From assembly GCF_001046895.1 (NCBI RefSeq), contig NZ_CAQI01000040.1:40276-104275 (forward strand): a DNA stretch of 64,000 bases, read 5' to 3'. This document shows positions 57,103-64,000 of this stretch, one piece after another (positions within the stretch are counted from its first letter, which is position 1; each line of letters begins with the position of its first letter). The position numbers and the translations under genes are program-made. The notes beneath the pieces are model-generated. The model was not told the origin of the DNA. It saw only the letters and a program-made list of their open reading frames with translations, and searched no databases. This DNA is from Pseudarthrobacter siccitolerans (GTDB taxonomy: Bacteria > Actinomycetota > Actinomycetes > Actinomycetales > Micrococcaceae).

Positions 57103-59709
57103 GTGCCGGATTTGCTAACTGATCAAAACGAATTAGTTTTAGAGAATGAAGACAGTATCGTAATGACTAAAAGCGCCAGTCAGCTTTTGGTTGATTGGGC
57201 CAACGGACAGGACGGCTGGGTCCGCAAGATTGTAGCCCTCGTCTTGGCTACACGATCTCCTGTTGCCGGTGAGTCTTTCGAGGACTTGTTTGCTCACTAC
57301 CTGGCCGAGAAAAGACTATCGGGAACTGAGCCCGCCGTTGTTCCGGCCATCCAGCTCTTGGACGCCGCTTCAGAAGACGGTTCGGTGCTCAAGCTTCTTA
57401 GCCTCGAGAATGTCCAGGGGGTCAACGCTCTGGCTTCGAACCAATGCATAGCCTTCAACGAAGGCATCACTGTTATCTTCGGAGAAAATGGCGCTGGTAA
57501 GACTGGCTACACGAGGATTCTCAAGCGAATCGCTAAAGCTCGCTCGGCTGAAACTATCATCCGCAATGTACATAATGGCTCCACATCCGATTCACCGTCT
57601 GCGGAGCTTGCCTGGTCCCTGGATGGGGTGGCTGGATCTTCTGCGTGGTCGAATGAGGAGGGCTTTTCGCCGCTCGATCGCATGGATGTTTTTGACTCTC
57701 CATCTGTACTCATGCATCTTGATAGTGACCTCAGTTACGCATATACGCCTGCGGACCTTGCGCTCTTCAAGTATGTGAGCGACGCCATTGGTCGAGTTTC
57801 CGAACTGGCGGCAGCCGGTGTCGAAGCAAAAAAGCCTAAGAAGAACACGTTCCTTCCACTTTTTGGACGAGGCAGTAGCGTCTATGCTCTCGTTGAGACG
57901 CTGGGTCCTGCAACTGACCTGCCGGGCCTGAGAACTCTCGCTAACCTGTCAGATCAGGAATCTGCCGATCTGACAACTTTGCCAGATGTTGTCGAAGCTC
58001 TTAAAGGCGACAGTGTTCGAGCCCAGCTGACCGTCGCTAACAATCGCCAATCCGCCAATACACAAATCCTGGCGCTTGCAACGGCCTTGGCTAAATTTGA
58101 TCGAGAAAAATACAACCAAGCAGTTGCTGACCTGAAAGCCGCGGAAGATGGGCAGCGGAAGCTCAAGGCAACTATTTCCGAACACCACGAAATACCTGCC
58201 GCCGACAGTGATGAATGGCATGAGTTGATCACTGCGGGCGACAACTACCGCAAGCACCTTCATCTGGATGCCTATCCGTCCGAGGCAGACAGTTGCCTGT
58301 ATTGCCGGCAAGCTCTGTCTTCGGATGCAGTTACACTCCTCCAGACGTACAAAGACTTGGCCAATAACGCTGGTCAACTGATGATCAGCCAATCTAATCG
58401 GCTCCTCGAAGAACTTTCGCGGGACATTCTGGCGTGCGATCTTGAGCGCTTAGAGCGCGACATTGAAACACTTGGCCAGATCCCGGACGATGACGAACAC
58501 ATGAAGGCTGCGACTGCGCTGGTGTCCGCGGCCAAGGATCTTTCGATCGAGCTGGTTGCGAAGCGCTCACTTGGTTCAGATCCTGTCGCGTTGCTCCTGG
58601 CGCCGGTAAGTAAGGAGTCTCAGGCGAGGATAGACGCAAGTCAGAAGTTGATTGTTGAACTCAATCAACGGTCTGCCGACCGGACTGCGAAGCTCGCTGA
58701 GTCTCAAGCCAAACTGCTCAACCTGAAAGCTAGATCACTACTGAACGACCACTTCTCGGACATCGAGGCCTATGTTGAGGATGCAAAGTGGGCTGAGTCT
58801 CTGCGGATCGCCACAGGTCGAATCCCTTCTACGCAAGCTGGCCTGACGGGGATTGCGAAGCAGGCAAGTACGTTGTTACTTAACAACAACTTCGATACCA
58901 GGTTTCAGGAAGAATGTCGCAAGCTTCGCGCGCCGGAAGTACAGCTTGACTTCCCGGGTCGCAAAGGCGCTAGCCGACGCGTGAAGACAGTGACCAGTCA
59001 CAAGCCGTCTGCCATCCTTTCGGAAGGTGAGCAGAAGGTCATCGCCATGGCCGACTTCCTCGCGGAGTCCTCGCTTCGCTTTGCATCTTCACCGGTGATA
59101 TTTGACGATCCAGTGAACAGCCTTGATTATCGCCGTATCGGTGAAGTGTCTTCCAGGATCGCTCGTTTGGCAGAGGAACGACAAGTCATCGTCTTCACGC
59201 ACAACATCTGGTTCGCCACCGAACTGTTGTCGCGATTCGACAAGAACACGGCCCTTTGTAGCTACTTCTCCATTCAAGACGACGGTCCGCTTAAGGGAAT
59301 TGTCAGCTCGGGAACACACCCGCGATGGGACACCGTCAAGAAGATGACGGGCAAAGTGAATGCGATACTACAGTCGGCCAAAGCAGCAGAAGGCGAAGCG
59401 CGGGAAGCGCTCGTCGAGAAGGGCTACAGTCTTGTTCGATCGTGGTGTGAGGTCGTCGTTGAACAAGAGCTTCTGCAACAAGTGGTCCAGCGGTACCAGC
59501 CAAACGTCATGTTGACCAAGCTTGACTCGATCAATGGTAAAAAACTGGATGAAGCTAAGAAAGTGATTGTCCCGATTTACGAGAAGGCCTGTCGGATTAT
59601 GGATGGTCACTCTCAGCCACTGGAAACGCTGTCCGTGAGACCGAAGCTCGAGGAGTTGGAAGCTGAGTGGAAGCAACTTCAGGAAATTCGTCCCAAGGCT
59701 TCGAAATGA
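57103..59709 (+). CDS. SMC/ABC-type ATPase resembling the anticodon nuclease RloC
   Basis: 868 residues. Walker A GENGAGKT at 127-134 begins an ABC head; a coiled-coil insert carries the zinc-hook-like Cys398-Leu-Tyr-Cys401; then the signature LSEGEQ (639-644), Walker B IFDDP (666-670) and H-loop FTHN (698-701). The C-terminal domain has Arg779-x3-Glu783 and His836, the order of the R-x3-E...H site of PrrC/RloC anticodon nucleases (spacing differs). RloC is a DNA-damage-responsive tRNA cleaver used in phage defence. The start is GTG 57103, 6 bases after GAGGGG. AT-rich codons suggest recent transfer. Other AAA_13-type ATPases without nuclease activity are possible. Confidence 0.8.
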   Translation: MPDLLTDQNELVLENEDSIVMTKSASQLLVDWANGQDGWVRKIVALVLATRSPVAGESFEDLFAHYLAEKRLSGTEPAVVPAIQLLDAASEDGSVLKLLSLENVQGVNALASNQCIAFNEGITVIFGENGAGKTGYTRILKRIAKARSAETIIRNVHNGSTSDSPSAELAWSLDGVAGSSAWSNEEGFSPLDRMDVFDSPSVLMHLDSDLSYAYTPADLALFKYVSDAIGRVSELAAAGVEAKKPKKNTFLPLFGRGSSVYALVETLGPATDLPGLRTLANLSDQESADLTTLPDVVEALKGDSVRAQLTVANNRQSANTQILALATALAKFDREKYNQAVADLKAAEDGQRKLKATISEHHEIPAADSDEWHELITAGDNYRKHLHLDAYPSEADSCLYCRQALSSDAVTLLQTYKDLANNAGQLMISQSNRLLEELSRDILACDLERLERDIETLGQIPDDDEHMKAATALVSAAKDLSIELVAKRSLGSDPVALLLAPVSKESQARIDASQKLIVELNQRSADRTAKLAESQAKLLNLKARSLLNDHFSDIEAYVEDAKWAESLRIATGRIPSTQAGLTGIAKQASTLLLNNNFDTRFQEECRKLRAPEVQLDFPGRKGASRRVKTVTSHKPSAILSEGEQKVIAMADFLAESSLRFASSPVIFDDPVNSLDYRRIGEVSSRIARLAEERQVIVFTHNIWFATELLSRFDKNTALCSYFSIQDDGPLKGIVSSGTHPRWDTVKKMTGKVNAILQSAKAAEGEAREALVEKGYSLVRSWCEVVVEQELLQQVVQRYQPNVMLTKLDSINGKKLDEAKKVIVPIYEKACRIMDGHSQPLETLSVRPKLEELEAEWKQLQEIRPKASK

Positions 59710-60010
59710 GCAGGTGCTCACACGGACTCCGCATCGCAACCCCCAGCTGAACTAAGGCTCGTCGAACTGTGGTGGGTGAGACGTCGCCGTACTTCTTTCC
59801 CAGCACAGCCAGAGATGTGCCCGCCTGATAGCACTCGGCGGCATCCAAAACCTGAGTTTCATCCAGCCCACGCACGCGCTTCGCGAAACCATGAATGGCA
59901 AGGTGATCCGCGACGGTTACGCGGTGGATGCTGTACTTTTTGGCCAGTTTCCCAACCTTCATGCCATGCAGGTTGGCGACAGGTTGAAAGCGAAGATATC
60001 CATAGCGCAC
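59597..60010 (-). CDS. double helix-turn-helix protein, degenerate recombinase-like paralogue
   Basis: 137 residues. Its middle (KVGKLAKKYSIHRVTVADHL and DAAECYQAGTSLAVLGKKYG) contains two HTH units like those ending serine recombinases, and closely matches the protein at 63112-63591. Against that copy it has a 3-base insertion (KKYGDVSPTTVR), a diverged N-terminus and a tail that runs into the 3' end of the RloC-like gene. Probably a decaying copy; the true 3' end is unclear. Confidence 0.55.
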   Translation of the reverse strand: MRYGYLRFQPVANLHGMKVGKLAKKYSIHRVTVADHLAIHGFAKRVRGLDETQVLDAAECYQAGTSLAVLGKKYGDVSPTTVRRALVQLGVAMRSPCEHLLISKPWDEFPEVASTQLPTPRASVSRTAFPVAESDHP

Positions 60011-60031
60011 GATGATAAGTGAAAGCGCAGG

Positions 60032-62200
60032 CTAAGAATGAAGGATTGCTTCCGCTTCAATTGCGTACGAGCCTGAAAAATCAGGGGCGTAGGTACGGAC
60101 CTCAAGTGACTTAAGTTCGGTCGTTGTCGGAATATCTCTCTCTTCTAGGCGACCGGCGAACTCCACTGAGCGTGAATGCCACAGGTTTATATTGAATTCG
60201 AGTGGCTGATCTGGAATAGGTGTGGGGTTCCAGAGCGTGCGTTCATGGACGACCAGGCCGTCGACTTTCCAGCGAATGACGTTGGGTTGCCAATCGATCT
60301 CGTAGGTATGGAAGTCTGCTGCCGCGTCAAAACCGAGGTCGATTTGAGTTGGAGTGCCACGGTAGCCATACTCTAGTTTCGTCCCCTCAGGTCCAGGGTT
60401 GTAGTAGACATTGACGAGCATCTTCGTCGTGTCTTTGCCTAGGAACTCGATATCGATCTCTTGGCGTGGGCCATTGCGATGAAGGAAGATACCGGTGATG
60501 AGCCCCGGCACGCTCGATGGACGGAGCTTCGCGGAGAATCTGCCGTACAGGTAGGAGTCGCCGCTTGCAATCGCCGCCGATGTAAACTCCCGTACCGATG
60601 TCCTCTCTTCCTGGAATGTAAGGAGGGCGCTGCCACTGTTTGTTTCGTTGAAGTTATCTGGGCTGAACAAGGACAGGTTGCTGGGAAAGGTGTCGTCTCT
60701 TAATTTCCAGTTCGGAGACGTGAGGATCTCACCCTCCGTCCAGTCGACGCCGGTGATAACAGCAGGATGGGTTGAAAGACTCTCGAGAGAAAACCCGTTC
60801 CAATCTTCGCGCGCTGGGGAGAGTGTCCAGGGGGACTTGTCGAACTTGTGATTCGTAGATGCACGAGAATCGGCAAGCGGTGTCCGATCTACCACTGGGC
60901 GTTGACCGAGGTCTGCGTCGTTGGGGTACGGAAATGACGGGTAGTCGATTCCTAGGAAGTCACACAGCACAGCCCATTTGTCTCGGGTAGCATCATCGAA
61001 AGATAGGACCCGGTCGGGGTGGATGAGCGGCAATTCCACACCAGGTGACGTGAGGATGAATAGGGCGTCGGGGTTAGATTTGGCGATGACCGTGGCGACT
61101 GTGCTGTCGAGGGTGCCGATGTTGACGTAGGCATTGAAGAGTCTATTGCGACGCCCAGTGAGTAGCCTTTTCTGTTCTAAGGCGGGCAGCGTGCCAAGAT
61201 CGCTGCAGCAGGTGTAGCCGCTCATGGAGAGTGCTTTTGCCAGAGCTGTCAGGCCTGAGCCGGGATCGCCGAGCGCAATGACTGGGCCACGTAGCTTCTT
61301 TGCTGTCGTCACGAGGGGTTTTTCGCGTGTGATCACGCCGACCTGTGAAAGTACCGGAAGTACTGAATATGAATTCGTTGATGGTTCGTCGAGGCGCTGC
61401 TCGACGATAGGTCGGGCGGCTGTGAACACCTTCAGGTCATGGAACTGTAAGTTAAGCCACAGATCGACCGGGCCGTACATAGGAAGTCTGTCGAGTAGCT
61501 TCCGGGCACCTTCACGCGTTACGACGTACCCCGACGCCTCCCAGAGGCCGGGGTCTTTTCGCCGCATAAGGGCCTGATCTTGTGGCGAGACAGACGCACC
61601 AACATCTCTGAACGCGAGATACAGCAGATCGAAATTTGCGACACCCTCTGCGTTAAACTCGACCGCAGACCACGTCTCTTCGAGATTGCGGACGAAACCA
61701 TATGGCATGACGATGTCGTCTTCAAGCACTAGCGCACTAGGGACCTCTCCCTCGGCGATCAGCTTCCATACTTCGATATGCGATAGCGCGACAGCAATCT
61801 CTTGCCTGGTCATCGTGATCTTGCGTGCGCGCGTATCGTCGTCAACGAGAAGGAGTGGGTTCGGGTCGATGGTCAATTGATCGGCAAGTGTGAACGTAGG
61901 AATCAGCGTTGAGTGGTCAGGCTCCGATTTCAAGTATCTGGCGTCTATGGCCGAAAATCTCCTGACGACCGTTGATAGCTGTTCACCATGACGGTCTTGA
62001 AATCGGTTGAGTTCGCGCCGGAGGCGGCTCCAGCGGTCGGGCTTACGATCTAGATTGATGACGTAGATGCGCTGTATCGCGTCAGATTCATCGCCGCTAG
62101 AAAAGACCTTGGCGCGTCGGCGAAGATCCAGGACACGTGTGCGGAGTCGCAATCTATGTGCGAATCGCTCCTTGAAGTCAGCGAAGGTCAACATATTCAT
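60032..62200 (-). CDS. trimodular protein: GT25 glycosyltransferase, sulfotransferase-like domain, GH16 hydrolase
   Basis: 722 residues. Residues about 43-275 match glycosyltransferase family 25 (RIYVINLDRKPDRWSRL; acidic VLEDDIVMPYG at 158-168). Residues about 303-430 resemble a sulfotransferase: P-loop GDPGSGLTALAKAL and a C-terminal DKWAVLCDFLGIDYPSFPYP. Residues about 485-715 are a glycoside hydrolase family 16 domain with Glu581-Ile-Asp-Ile-Glu585 (ExDxE) and DFHTYEIDWQPNVIRWKVDG. No signal peptide is evident. The gene lies 36 bases after a GT32-type gene in one orientation. It could build, sulfate and trim a surface glycan; substrates are unknown. The sulfotransferase assignment is the weakest. 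Confidence 0.75.
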   Translation of the reverse strand: MNMLTFADFKERFAHRLRLRTRVLDLRRRAKVFSSGDESDAIQRIYVINLDRKPDRWSRLRRELNRFQDRHGEQLSTVVRRFSAIDARYLKSEPDHSTLIPTFTLADQLTIDPNPLLLVDDDTRARKITMTRQEIAVALSHIEVWKLIAEGEVPSALVLEDDIVMPYGFVRNLEETWSAVEFNAEGVANFDLLYLAFRDVGASVSPQDQALMRRKDPGLWEASGYVVTREGARKLLDRLPMYGPVDLWLNLQFHDLKVFTAARPIVEQRLDEPSTNSYSVLPVLSQVGVITREKPLVTTAKKLRGPVIALGDPGSGLTALAKALSMSGYTCCSDLGTLPALEQKRLLTGRRNRLFNAYVNIGTLDSTVATVIAKSNPDALFILTSPGVELPLIHPDRVLSFDDATRDKWAVLCDFLGIDYPSFPYPNDADLGQRPVVDRTPLADSRASTNHKFDKSPWTLSPAREDWNGFSLESLSTHPAVITGVDWTEGEILTSPNWKLRDDTFPSNLSLFSPDNFNETNSGSALLTFQEERTSVREFTSAAIASGDSYLYGRFSAKLRPSSVPGLITGIFLHRNGPRQEIDIEFLGKDTTKMLVNVYYNPGPEGTKLEYGYRGTPTQIDLGFDAAADFHTYEIDWQPNVIRWKVDGLVVHERTLWNPTPIPDQPLEFNINLWHSRSVEFAGRLEERDIPTTTELKSLEVRTYAPDFSGSYAIEAEAILHS

Positions 62201-62236
62201 CGGACGAGTCCCCCGTTAATTCGATTTGGATACTTA

Positions 62237-63109
62237 CTACCCATCGCTACTCACCCATCGTCGCCAGTTACGGTCATCGGAGCGATATGAGAGTGGCCAC
62301 GTACTAACCGCCACAGAATCCCAGTCTGTGAGCAGCTCGAAGTCCCAGCCTTTCCCGGCTTGAGTTAACTCGACGGCGTGAGCAACGAGAGACGATGTGA
62401 GATTGCCGGGACCGGTCAACGACTGGATGTCCCGACTGTCCTCGTCTGCAGAGAGTAGTGAATTAGTTGCCTGTTCCAGAGCCATGGCAATGATCGGATG
62501 GTTCGCAGGTGCGAGGAGCGGATTGTTGTTGACATAGAAGATGCGTCCGCCTGCTACAGAAATCCCGGCTGAACCCACCGGATCAACCATTGAATCTGAA
62601 GCAATGTCATAGCAAAGCGGCTGGAGTTTGAGCCGTCCGTCGACCATCAGCTTGTCAATGTCATACCCCTGGTAGGTGTCATCTGCATCGACATAGAGCC
62701 CACCGTTCTTCAAGACAAAGCACAGGCGGAAAAAGTCGGCACGCATCGCTGGGTGACGACATCGATTGAATGCACGAGCATGTCGCGGGCTGAAGTTCTC
62801 CAGAATGAACTGTTCGGCGGTCGCGTCGTCGAACAGCAAGCGCTCGAATCCGATCTCCTCCAGAGGAGCCCAGCTGTCTAGGCAGCCCTGGACATCTGCA
62901 GGGATACAAGCTGCATCATCCCAGAACTGGATAAGTATGCGTGGCGGCTTGACGAGATTGATGACGCCAATGTTGTCCGGAGTTTCCTGGATCATCCATT
63001 CCATGAAGGCGGATCTCAGGTCGTGTACTTCCGCGACTTCTATCGGGCTGAGGTTCAGTTGTTGTGGGATGGGGTTCATATTTATGCATGAGTATGGAAG
63101 GTTTCGCAT
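62237..63109 (-). CDS. GT32-type glycosyltransferase (DXD sugar transferase)
   Basis: 290 residues. The N-terminal half has PPRILIQFWDDAACIPADV and the core HPAMRADFFRLCFVLKNGG followed by LYVDADDT, the DXD motif of GT32 (OCH1/TcdB-like) transferases using nucleotide sugars. The C-terminal part (RIFYVNNNPLLAPANHPI, LTGPGNLT) is typical. Start could be 63109 or ATG 63079 (MNPIPQQLN). It begins 2 bases after the double-HTH gene and 36 bases before the GT25 fusion, so all three are one leftward unit. Acceptor glycan unknown. Confidence 0.85.
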   Translation of the reverse strand: MRNLPYSCINMNPIPQQLNLSPIEVAEVHDLRSAFMEWMIQETPDNIGVINLVKPPRILIQFWDDAACIPADVQGCLDSWAPLEEIGFERLLFDDATAEQFILENFSPRHARAFNRCRHPAMRADFFRLCFVLKNGGLYVDADDTYQGYDIDKLMVDGRLKLQPLCYDIASDSMVDPVGSAGISVAGGRIFYVNNNPLLAPANHPIIAMALEQATNSLLSADEDSRDIQSLTGPGNLTSSLVAHAVELTQAGKGWDFELLTDWDSVAVSTWPLSYRSDDRNWRRWVSSDG

Positions 63110-63111
63110 TT

Positions 63112-63591
63112 TCAGTCAATGCTAGCGATTATGAGACTTGTTGTAGCTGATCGACACAGCTCGACCGGCGGCGTCCGAACCACGGCTGGTGGTTCGAGCT
63201 CTCCTCCTAGAGATTCCTTTGACAGCAGATATCCATATGAACGTCGCATCACGACGCCCCGCTTAACTAAATTCTTCCGAACCGTTGTAGGTGAGACGCC
63301 ATATTTCTTTCCCAGCACAGCCAGGGATGAGCCGGCGTGGTAGCGAGTGGCTGCGTCCAAAACCTGAGCTTCATCCAACCCACGTAGGCGCTTCTCGATG
63401 CCGTGCACGGCGAGGTGATCAGCGACGGTCACGCGGTGGATGCCGTACTTCTCAGCCAGTTCGCCAACCGTCATGCCCTGGCGGTACTCGGCTGCCAGCT
63501 GGGCTGACTGCTCGTCGCTAATCTGCTTGGCACGCCGGGGGATAGGCGGTGCAACACGCGTTACCTCTGGCCGGGCGTAGATTTTGCGCAT
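63112..63591 (-). CDS. double helix-turn-helix protein, recombinase C-terminus-like
   Basis: 159 residues. Two HTH units (TVGELAEKYGIHRVTVADHLAV and SLAVLGKKYGVSPTTVRKNL) joined by RLRGLDEAQVLDAATRYHAG, as in the C-terminal end of actinobacterial serine recombinases, but no catalytic domain. It may be a DNA-binding regulator or a recombinase remnant. First gene of the unit with the two glycosyltransferase genes; a paralogue ends that unit at 59597-60010. Confidence 0.7.
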   Translation of the reverse strand: MRKIYARPEVTRVAPPIPRRAKQISDEQSAQLAAEYRQGMTVGELAEKYGIHRVTVADHLAVHGIEKRLRGLDEAQVLDAATRYHAGSSLAVLGKKYGVSPTTVRKNLVKRGVVMRRSYGYLLSKESLGGELEPPAVVRTPPVELCRSATTSLIIASID

Positions 63592-63654
63592 CAGGGAACG
63601 AAGTTTGACGGACCCGCTACTTTGTTTCGAATAGGCATGTGGACCCCCACCGAC

Positions 63655-63690
63655 AATCCGCCGGAATCATCTGATTCCGGCGGATTTTTT
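63655..63690 (+). terminator. strong terminator before tRNA-Ala copy 2
   Basis: A perfect 15-bp stem with a TC loop, followed by TTTTTT. There is no plus-strand gene in front of it in the island, so it may be the former terminator of tRNA-Ala copy 1. Confidence 0.85.
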
Positions 63691-63775
63691 GGTTTCCGCC
63701 TCCCGGCTTTTTGGTCCCTCCGACAGGCCGACGGCAAAGAACGGCAGCGGTTGAAGACACGCCCAGAGGCGCCAA

Positions 63776-63805
63776 TTGGCGCAGCGGACGAAAGTGCATT
63801 AAGCT
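63776..63805 (+). promoter_or_regulatory. promoter of tRNA-Ala copy 2
   Basis: TTGGCG (63776-63781), an 18-base spacer, TAAGCT (63800-63805), 41 bases before the tRNA. Confidence 0.5.
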
Positions 63806-63846
63806 GATCAGGTTGCTTCGGCGGGACACCGCAACGGAGCAAGTCC

Positions 63847-63919
63847 GGGGCTGTGGCGCAGCTGGTAGCGCACCTGCATGGCATGCAGGGGGTCAGGGGT
63901 TCGAGTCCCCTCAGCTCCA
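63847..63919 (+). tRNA. tRNA-Ala (anticodon GGC), copy 2, right border of island
   Basis: Identical cloverleaf to copy 1 (same anticodon loop ATGGCAT). The identity runs to base 63921; here CCG follows, so CCA is not encoded, unlike copy 1. Confidence 0.97.
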
Positions 63920-63924
63920 CCGGT

Positions 63925-63960
63925 AAAGAGGAACCATCCTGACGGATGGTTCCTCTTTTT
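63925..63960 (+). terminator. terminator after tRNA-Ala copy 2
   Basis: A perfect 15-bp stem AAAGAGGAACCATCC and complement, loop TGAC, followed by T-run. It resembles the copy 1 terminator in its GGAACCA/TGGTTCC core. Nothing is supported beyond it. Confidence 0.92.
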
Positions 63961-64000
63961 ATGTCCCGGGCTTGTTCGCACATCCGTGCCTTGAAGGTTC

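Larger units (their letters stand above)
51581..63846. mobile_element. tRNA-Ala-bounded genomic island (about 12.3 kb)
   Basis: This segment lies between two identical directly repeated tRNA-Ala(GGC) genes. It has visibly lower GC than the flanks, especially 57100-63600, divergent gene directions, longer intergenic gaps and genes of accessory type (ATPases, nuclease candidates, glycosyltransferases, recombinase-like HTH remnants). No complete integrase or transposase is visible, so it is either a decayed element or an accessory insertion hot spot between paired tRNA genes. Exact ends are not determined. Confidence 0.7.

Noticed and set aside
51581..63846. CRISPR array or complete integrase
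   Set aside because: I see no regular spaced repeats and no tyrosine or serine recombinase catalytic domain; only the double-HTH tails are present.
63591..63983. Frame crossing tRNA-Ala copy 2 on the minus strand (also seen at copy 1)
   Set aside because: The peptide VELRGLEPLTPCMPCRCATS is the antisense of tRNA-Ala, a known annotation artefact.

Overview
The window is a high-GC actinobacterial chromosome segment. Gene order, mycothiol-type redox genes, frequent GTG/TTG starts and family details all point to an Arthrobacter/Pseudarthrobacter-like member of the Micrococcaceae. This is inferred from sequence character and not from a database match.

Positions 1-6900 carry sugar catabolism. A plus-strand trio (3' part of a Gfo/Idh/MocA oxidoreductase, a DUF993 protein, a sugar-phosphate isomerase/epimerase) converges on xylA-xylB. 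A divergent ROK-family repressor gene follows, with a palindromic operator candidate in the shared promoter region. Positions 7000-20600 are mixed core genes: tRNA-Arg, an SSB protein, a lipoprotein, ettA, tesB, mscS-glbO, an NAD-dependent epimerase, OsmC-pepN, a DUF1648 membrane protein, rpiB-nei and tRNA-Gly. Positions 20700-26000 hold tRNA-Pro, tig, clpP1-clpP2-clpX and a DsbA-like mycothiol-dependent reductase gene. Positions 26249-36930 hold valS, an SDR gene, an endonuclease/exonuclease/phosphatase gene, then ileS-folC-DUF4233-ndk. ileS lies behind a short T-box leader whose predicted switch hides its own ribosome binding site. Positions 36951-51400 hold a VKOR-family gene, rne (RNase E/G), a TPP riboswitch controlling a fused thiD-tenA, rplU-rpmA-obgE-proB-proA, then nadD, a disordered membrane-anchored protein gene and rsfS.

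At 51505 the character changes. Two identical tRNA-Ala(GGC) genes (51505-51580 and 63847-63919; 75 identical bases in direct orientation) bracket about 12.3 kb of visibly lower-GC accessory DNA. Its left half looks like a defence or stress island: a GHKL (Hsp90/MORC-like) ATPase with an unrecognised partner that ends in a sliding-clamp-like peptide, a protein with a C-terminal HEPN-type R-x4-H motif, a coiled-coil protein with a Cys cluster, and an SMC/ABC-type ATPase with a CxxC hook and a C-terminal R-x3-E...H arrangement like the anticodon nuclease RloC. Its right half is a minus-strand set: a double-HTH protein resembling the C-terminus of serine recombinases, a GT32-type glycosyltransferase, a three-part protein (GT25 glycosyltransferase, sulfotransferase-like P-loop domain, GH16 glycoside hydrolase), and a second, degraded copy of the double-HTH gene. 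No full integrase or transposase is visible.

The strongest leads for something undescribed are the GT25-sulfotransferase-GH16 fusion, the GHKL ATPase pair, and the RloC-like/HEPN pair, all inside the tRNA-bounded island. The rest is a well-ordered core genome with several clear RNA regulators and terminators.
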